From assembly GCF_042682915.1 (NCBI RefSeq), contig NZ_JBHUIW010000001.1, positions 1-64,000 of the forward strand: a stretch of 64,000 bases of DNA, read 5' to 3'. The notes below the pieces were generated by a model. That model made no database searches. It saw only the letters and a list, made by a program, of their open reading frames with translations, and had not been told where the DNA came from. The position numbers and the translations under genes are program-made. The stretch comes from Rhodoplanes azumiensis (GTDB taxonomy: Bacteria; Pseudomonadota; Alphaproteobacteria; Rhizobiales; Xanthobacteraceae). Below, one piece after another: positions 59,350 to 64,000 of the stretch (positions within the stretch are counted from its first letter, which is position 1; each line of letters opens with the position of its first letter).

Positions 59350-60756
59350 ATGCCGAACCAGCCCGAGACGAGCACCGAGGCGGGAGACGTCGTGCTGCGT
59401 GACGAGGACGGCGCGATCGCGGCCGGCTTCGTCGCGCGGGTCACGTCGGCGATCGAGGCGGAAGACGCCGCGGCGCTGCGGCATCTCGTCGGCGACATGC
59501 ACGAGGCCGACGTCGGCGACCTGATCGAGGCGCTCGATCCCGCGCTGCGGCCGCGCTTGATCGCCCTTATGGGCGCCGACTTCGACTTCACGGCGCTGGT
59601 CGAGGTCGACGACACGGTCCGCGAGGAGATCCTCGAGGAGCTCGCCCCCGCGGCGGTCGCCGAGGGGGTGCGCGATCTCGACTCCGACGACGCCGTCTAC
59701 ATCCTGGAAGACCTGCCCAAGGACGAGCAGGACGAGATTCTCGAGCAGCTTCCCTCGCTCGATCGTCGCGCCCTCGAGCGCAGCCTGCAGTACCCGGAGA
59801 ACTCCGCCGGGCGACGCATGCAGTCCGAGTATGTCGCGGTGCCGCCGTCGTGGACGGTCGGCCACACGATCGACTTCCTGCGCGACAACGAGGAGCTGCC
59901 CGAGCGCTTCTTCGAGATCCACGTGGTCGACGGCGACGACAAGTTGCTCGGCACCGTCGCGCTCGACACGCTGCTGCGGACCCGCCGGCCGACGCCGGTC
60001 GCCGAGCTGATGGACGCCGGCCGCCGCCGCGTCCACGCCACCGACGACCTCGAGGAGGTGGCGCGCATGTTCGAGCGCTACAACCTGATCGCCGCGCCCG
60101 TGGTCGACGAGGGCGACCGGCTGGTCGGCGTCGTCACGGTCGACGACGTCGTCGACGTGATCGAGGAGGAGGCCGAGAAGGACATCAAGGCGCTCGGCGG
60201 CGTCACGGGCGACGAGGAGCTGTCCGACTCCGTGTGGACGATCGCGCGCGGCCGCTTCAACTGGCTTCTGGTCAATCTCGCGACGGCGTTCCTCGCCTCC
60301 TCGGTGCTCGGCCTGTTCGAGGGCGAGCTGCAGAAGATGGTGGCACTCGCCGTGCTCGCTCCGATCGTCGCGAGCCAGGGCGGCAATGCCGCGACCCAGA
60401 GCATGACGGTCGCGGTGCGGGCGCTCGCCACGCGCGAGCTGCACGACGGCAACGCGGCCCGGATCGTGCTGCGCGAGGTGCTGGTCGGCGTCGTCAACGG
60501 CGTCGCTTTCGCGGTGATCACCGGCGTCGCCGCGGCGGCGTGGTTCAGAACCGTCGACCTCGGGGTGGTGATCGGGCTCGCGATGATCTGCAATCTCGTC
60601 GCGGCCGCCCTCGGGGGTATATTGGTCCCGCTGGTCATCGAGCGGTTTCGGCTCGATCCGGCCGTGTCCTCCGGCGTGTTCGTCACGACCATCACCGACG
60701 TGGTCGGCTTCTTCTCGTTCCTGGGAATCGCGAGCCTGTGGTTCGGCTTGAAGTGA
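59350..60756 (+). CDS. mgtE: magnesium transporter MgtE
   Basis: A 468-residue Mg2+ channel. The N-terminal superhelical MgtE_N domain (about 45-145) includes DLDSDDAVYILEDLPKDEQ. Two CBS domains (about 150-280) sense intracellular Mg2+, with IAAPVVDEGDRLVGVVTVDDVVDV clearly visible by its parts. An acidic plug helix then leads to five membrane helices. The pore region ASQGGNAATQS and the end GFFSFLGIASLWFGL match MgtE. High Mg2+ closes the channel through the CBS/N-domain. ATG 59350 with GAG upstream fits the family. Confidence 0.94.
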   Translation: MPNQPETSTEAGDVVLRDEDGAIAAGFVARVTSAIEAEDAAALRHLVGDMHEADVGDLIEALDPALRPRLIALMGADFDFTALVEVDDTVREEILEELAPAAVAEGVRDLDSDDAVYILEDLPKDEQDEILEQLPSLDRRALERSLQYPENSAGRRMQSEYVAVPPSWTVGHTIDFLRDNEELPERFFEIHVVDGDDKLLGTVALDTLLRTRRPTPVAELMDAGRRRVHATDDLEEVARMFERYNLIAAPVVDEGDRLVGVVTVDDVVDVIEEEAEKDIKALGGVTGDEELSDSVWTIARGRFNWLLVNLATAFLASSVLGLFEGELQKMVALAVLAPIVASQGGNAATQSMTVAVRALATRELHDGNAARIVLREVLVGVVNGVAFAVITGVAAAAWFRTVDLGVVIGLAMICNLVAAALGGILVPLVIERFRLDPAVSSGVFVTTITDVVGFFSFLGIASLWFGLK

Positions 60757-60872
60757 ACGCCGAACAGCCGACCGAAATGTTCCGTCAGACGCTCCATTTC
60801 GACCTTTGCTGACCAAGTATTAACTCCCATACTGCTACAAATCGGGACGAAAAGTCCGCCGAAGGTGGCTTC

Positions 60873-63152
60873 ATGGGTTCCGCTGACAGCAGCGGCGAAG
60901 GCAGAGCGAAGGGATCGGACCAGCACGCCGCCGAGCCGCCGCGTGCGGCGAAGCCGCGTGCCTGGGCCGGGGCCGCGCGACCGGTGTCCGGCTCCCTGCT
61001 GGCGCTCGCCGCGGCACTCGCCTGTGGCCTCGTGTCGGTGGCGGCCGTCCTCTATCTCGTCGTTCGTCCGGACGATTCGGTCGCGCTCGAACGGGCGCGG
61101 GTGGGCGTCACCCGGACCTTCGCCGAGTATCGCAGCGTGTTCGGCGACGTCGCGCTGCAGCGCGCCCGGGCGATCTCCGCCACCGGCGCCGCCGACGTCA
61201 TTCCGGTCGACATCGAGCAGCACCTGGCGCCGGCCGGCCTGCCGCACTTGCGTCATCGCTGGGCCTTCCTGGTCCGCCGTGACGGCTCGCTCGCGGCCGC
61301 ATATCCGCCGGATGTGCGGGTGGTGCCGCCGTCCATCGTTTCGTACATCGCAACCTTTCAGCCGGGCGACGGGCCGTCGCGAAGCGGCGCGCGGACCGAC
61401 CTGGCGCTGATCGACCGCGCCGTGCCGGTGCAGACCGAGATCCTTCTGATCGAGCAGCAGCCCGCCGTGGTCGCCATGGTGCCGGTCGGTGCCGGGTCGG
61501 CGGGCGAGGCCGAGCTGACGCTGGTGCTCGCGGTGCCGATCGACGGGCCGATCGTCGCCGCGATGGGGGAGACGGCCGGCGTGCGTGGGCTGCGCTTCGA
61601 CACCGACCCGGGCGAGGCGTCCGGACCGCTTCATTCGCAGACCGATTCGCGCGGACGCATCGTCGGCTGGTTCGGCTGGGAGCCGCCCGACGACGCCGGC
61701 AACCCCGCCTGGCTGTGGCTGTTGCCGGTGGTCGGTGGGGCCGCCTTCCTCGGCTTCGCCGGCCTGTCGCTCGTCCAGATCCGGCGCGCGGCCGGCGGAC
61801 TGGAGCAGATCGAGGTCGAGCTGCGCCGCATCGCCCAGGAGGATCCGCTCACCGGCATGCCGAATCGGCGCAAGATCATCGCCGCGCTCGGCTGCGCCTT
61901 GAAGGCGCGCGGTCCCGACGAGAGCATCGCCTTCGTCTGCATCGACCTCGACTCGTTCAAGGAGATCAACGAGGTTCTGGGGCACGAAATCGGCGACCGG
62001 CTGATCGCCGAGGCGTCCGAGCGGCTGCGCAGTGTGCTGCCCGCGACCGCCGAGGTCGGGCGCATCGACGGCGACGAGTTCGCCGTGGTGATGGGCGTGC
62101 GCAACGGCGCCGTGGCGGTCGATGCGGCGAACGCCTGCGCGCGCCGCCTCGCCGCGCCGTTCCACATCCGCGACCAGGTCATCAACGTCACGGCGAGCGT
62201 CGGGCTCGCACTGGCGCCGCGAGACGGAGAGAGCGCGCATGAGCTGATCCGCCGTGCCGATCTCGCGGCACGCGCTGCCAAGAAGATGGGCCGCGGCCGC
62301 ATCCTGGCGTTCCATCACGGGCTCGAGGACGAGATCAACGAGCGGCGCTTCATCGAGCAGGAGCTGCGGCTCGCGCTCGCCGACGACGGGCTGACGGTCG
62401 CCTATCAGCCGATCGTCGCCGGCGACGGGCTGCGCATGGTCGGGGCCGAGGCCTTGGTGCGCTGGAAGCACGCGGTGCGCGGCAACATCCCGCCGAGCGT
62501 CTTCGTGCCGGTGGCCGAGCAGGCCGGCCTGATGATCGAGCTCGGCGAGTTCGTGCTGCGCCGCGCGCTCGCCGACGCGCGCGACTGGCCCGAGCTGTTC
62601 ATCGCCATCAACCTGTCGCCGATCCAGGTGCGCGACCGCGGCCTGGTGCGGGCGGTGGCGAGCGCGCTCGCCGACTCCGGCATCGATCCGTCCCGGGTGG
62701 TGCTGGAGATCACCGAGGGCGTCCTCATCGACAACCCGGAAGACGCCAAGCAGCGCCTGAAGGAGCTGCGGGCGCTCGGCGTCAAGATCGCCCTCGACGA
62801 CTTCGGCTCCGGCTATTCGAGCCTCAGCTATCTGCGCCGCCTGCCGATCGACAAGCTCAAGATCGACAAGGAGTTCGTCGCGCCGCTCGGACGTTCCGCC
62901 AACGGCGGCGTGATCCTGCAGGCGATCGTCGCGCTCGGCCGCGCGCTCGGCCTTTCCGTGCTCGCCGAGGGCGTCGAGACCGAGGAGCAGCGCCTGCTGC
63001 TGCGGCTCGCCGGCTGCGACGAGATGCAGGGCTACCTGTTCGCCCGGCCGATGCCGGCCGCCGCGCTCCGCGAGATGACGGGGCGCGGCCTCGTCCTGCC
63101 CGGCACCGCCCTCGGCGACGGCGACGATCTCGTCAACGGCGTCGATCCTTGA
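60873..63152 (+). CDS. membrane-bound GGDEF-EAL c-di-GMP signalling protein
   Basis: A 759-residue protein. Membrane helix at about residues 40-65, a periplasmic CHASE4-like or unknown sensor to about 285, a second helix about 290-312, GGDEF domain about 325-480, and EAL domain about 495-745. The GGDEF signature is DGDEF (Asp399-Phe403), missing the first Gly, while DPLTGMPNRR is normal, so cyclase activity is doubtful. The EAL domain looks complete: Glu526 in GAEALVRW, INLSPIQ, LEITEG, ALDDFGSGYSSLSYL, IDKEFV and EGVET. It is therefore probably a phosphodiesterase, with the variant GGDEF domain as possible GTP sensor. It is followed by an aldo/keto reductase gene. Confidence 0.92.
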   Translation: MGSADSSGEGRAKGSDQHAAEPPRAAKPRAWAGAARPVSGSLLALAAALACGLVSVAAVLYLVVRPDDSVALERARVGVTRTFAEYRSVFGDVALQRARAISATGAADVIPVDIEQHLAPAGLPHLRHRWAFLVRRDGSLAAAYPPDVRVVPPSIVSYIATFQPGDGPSRSGARTDLALIDRAVPVQTEILLIEQQPAVVAMVPVGAGSAGEAELTLVLAVPIDGPIVAAMGETAGVRGLRFDTDPGEASGPLHSQTDSRGRIVGWFGWEPPDDAGNPAWLWLLPVVGGAAFLGFAGLSLVQIRRAAGGLEQIEVELRRIAQEDPLTGMPNRRKIIAALGCALKARGPDESIAFVCIDLDSFKEINEVLGHEIGDRLIAEASERLRSVLPATAEVGRIDGDEFAVVMGVRNGAVAVDAANACARRLAAPFHIRDQVINVTASVGLALAPRDGESAHELIRRADLAARAAKKMGRGRILAFHHGLEDEINERRFIEQELRLALADDGLTVAYQPIVAGDGLRMVGAEALVRWKHAVRGNIPPSVFVPVAEQAGLMIELGEFVLRRALADARDWPELFIAINLSPIQVRDRGLVRAVASALADSGIDPSRVVLEITEGVLIDNPEDAKQRLKELRALGVKIALDDFGSGYSSLSYLRRLPIDKLKIDKEFVAPLGRSANGGVILQAIVALGRALGLSVLAEGVETEEQRLLLRLAGCDEMQGYLFARPMPAAALREMTGRGLVLPGTALGDGDDLVNGVDP

Positions 63153-63309
63153 AACCAGCCGGTCTGCCCGTCGCGGCAGGTGCTTGCGTGGCGGCGCCGA
63201 TCCGGACACGCTCGTCCGCCGGCCGACGTCGTCGGCCGATGCCCGCGACCCGCACGCCTGTGCGGTTTCTCCACAACGATCGCGGGCGGATCATCATGGG
63301 GAGTGACAC

Positions 63310-64000
63310 ATGCAGACCGTGGAGGCGAACGGGGCCCGGATCCCGGCGATCGGGCTCGGGACCATGACCCTGAAGGGCGAGACCTGCGTCGAGATCGTCG
63401 ACGCCGCGGTCCGGCTCGGCTATCGGCATCTCGATACCGCGCAGATGTACGGCAACGAGGCCGAGGTGGGGCAGGGGCTGCGCGCCTCCGGTGTCGCGCG
63501 TGAAGAGGTCTTCGTCACCACCAAGGTGTGGCACGCCAATCTGGCGCCGGGCGACTTCGAGCGCTCGTTCGACGAGAGCCTGAGGAAGCTCGATCTCGCC
63601 TTCGTCGACCTCCTCTTGATCCACTGGCCGAACGCCGCGGTGCCGATGGCCGACATGATCGGCGCGCTCTGCAAGGTCGCGGCCGACAAGCGCGCCCGCC
63701 ATGTCGGTGTCGCCAACTTCACGGTCGGCATGGTGGAGGAGGCGGTGCGGCTCGCGACCGTGCCGCTGGTGACCAACCAGATCGAGGTGCATCCCTACAT
63801 CGACCAGCGCCGGCTGATCGAGACGTGCCGAAGCCACGGCCTGTCGATCACGGCCTACTGCCCGCTCGCCCGCGGCGAGGTGCCGTCCGACCCGGTGCTG
63901 CGGCGCATCGGTGCCGCGCACGGCAAGAGCGCCTCGCAGGTGGCGCTGCGCTGGCTCGTCCAGCAAGGACTCGTCGCCATCCCGCGCACCGCCTCGCGTG
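63310..64000 (+). CDS. aldo/keto reductase (cut by the window end)
   Basis: Partial, about 230 residues present; no stop codon appears before the window ends. It is an NADPH-dependent TIM-barrel reductase: IGLGTMTLKG start, LDTAQMYGNE with the catalytic Asp and Tyr, VTTKVW with Lys, LLIHWPN with His, complete tetrad. GVANFT and TNQIEVHPY follow, then VAIPRTASR of the cofactor site. It resembles 2,5-diketo-gluconate reductases and similar AKR5 members. ATG 63310 has GGGGAG upstream. The substrate is unknown. Confidence 0.9.
   Translation, partial: MQTVEANGARIPAIGLGTMTLKGETCVEIVDAAVRLGYRHLDTAQMYGNEAEVGQGLRASGVAREEVFVTTKVWHANLAPGDFERSFDESLRKLDLAFVDLLLIHWPNAAVPMADMIGALCKVAADKRARHVGVANFTVGMVEEAVRLATVPLVTNQIEVHPYIDQRRLIETCRSHGLSITAYCPLARGEVPSDPVLRRIGAAHGKSASQVALRWLVQQGLVAIPRTASR

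Overview
The window is chromosomal DNA of roughly 70% GC with dense, mostly housekeeping genes. Gene content and order (guaB ... rsmB ... guaA, ppx-rlmE, rlpA-dac-tmk-holB-metG, a red-type cbbLSXFPT operon with divergent cbbR) point to an alphaproteobacterium of the order Hyphomicrobiales (Rhizobiales). The genus cannot be named from the sequence alone. The organism can apparently fix CO2 by the Calvin cycle. Uptake and oxidation of an organic compound, possibly aromatic or branched, is suggested by a Liv-type ABC transporter tied to an aldehyde dehydrogenase.

Layout. 166-8037 (minus strand): a Liv-type cassette of substrate-binding protein, permease, a permease-ATPase fusion and a second ATPase fused in frame to an aldehyde dehydrogenase, followed by a secreted phytase-like esterase. 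A divergent AraC regulator lies at 8421-9371. 9397-17985: cbbR and the cbbL-S-X-F-P-T operon, closed by an intrinsic terminator at 18049-18078. 18116-21378: a HAD phosphatase, a class 3 lipase, tRNA-Gln(CTG), a single-domain globin and a small unknown protein. 21403-29480: an MFS permease, an orphan xanthine-dehydrogenase-type molybdenum subunit, ppx, rlmE, an EmrB/QacA-type MFS permease and a Pmp3-like peptide. 29698-41382: guaB, ppk2, a tiny ORF, an amidase, a MAPEG-like protein, a MarR/membrane-protein pair, rsmB, an AT-rich foreign gene, a divergent aat and guaA. 41531-49705: an IS3-type orfA remnant, a Na+/H+ antiporter, an ArsC-like reductase, a YgjV-like protein, a deformylase-like protein lacking metal ligands, a CxxC mini-protein, a chemoreceptor, a GNAT protein and a membrane-anchored unknown. 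50008-55982: rlpA, a D,D-carboxypeptidase, tmk, holB and metG. 56234-64000: tRNA-Leu(GAG), two polysaccharide deacetylases, mgtE, a GGDEF-EAL protein and the start of an aldo/keto reductase cut by the window edge.

A recurring theme is short palindromic intergenic elements of several families. They sit in most gaps of the cbb operon. One pair has become coding sequence, forming the linker of a LivM-LivG fusion. Three independent 15-bp tandem repeats (34773, 46591 and 53113) lie in or beside coding sequence and keep or would keep frame. The most unusual items are the two in-frame Liv fusions, the deformylase-like protein with Cys-to-Ser and His-to-Gln changes, the AT-rich orphan gene, the orphan CoxL-like subunit, and the paired operator-like sequences upstream of cbbL and marR. 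No CRISPR array, prophage or defence system was found.
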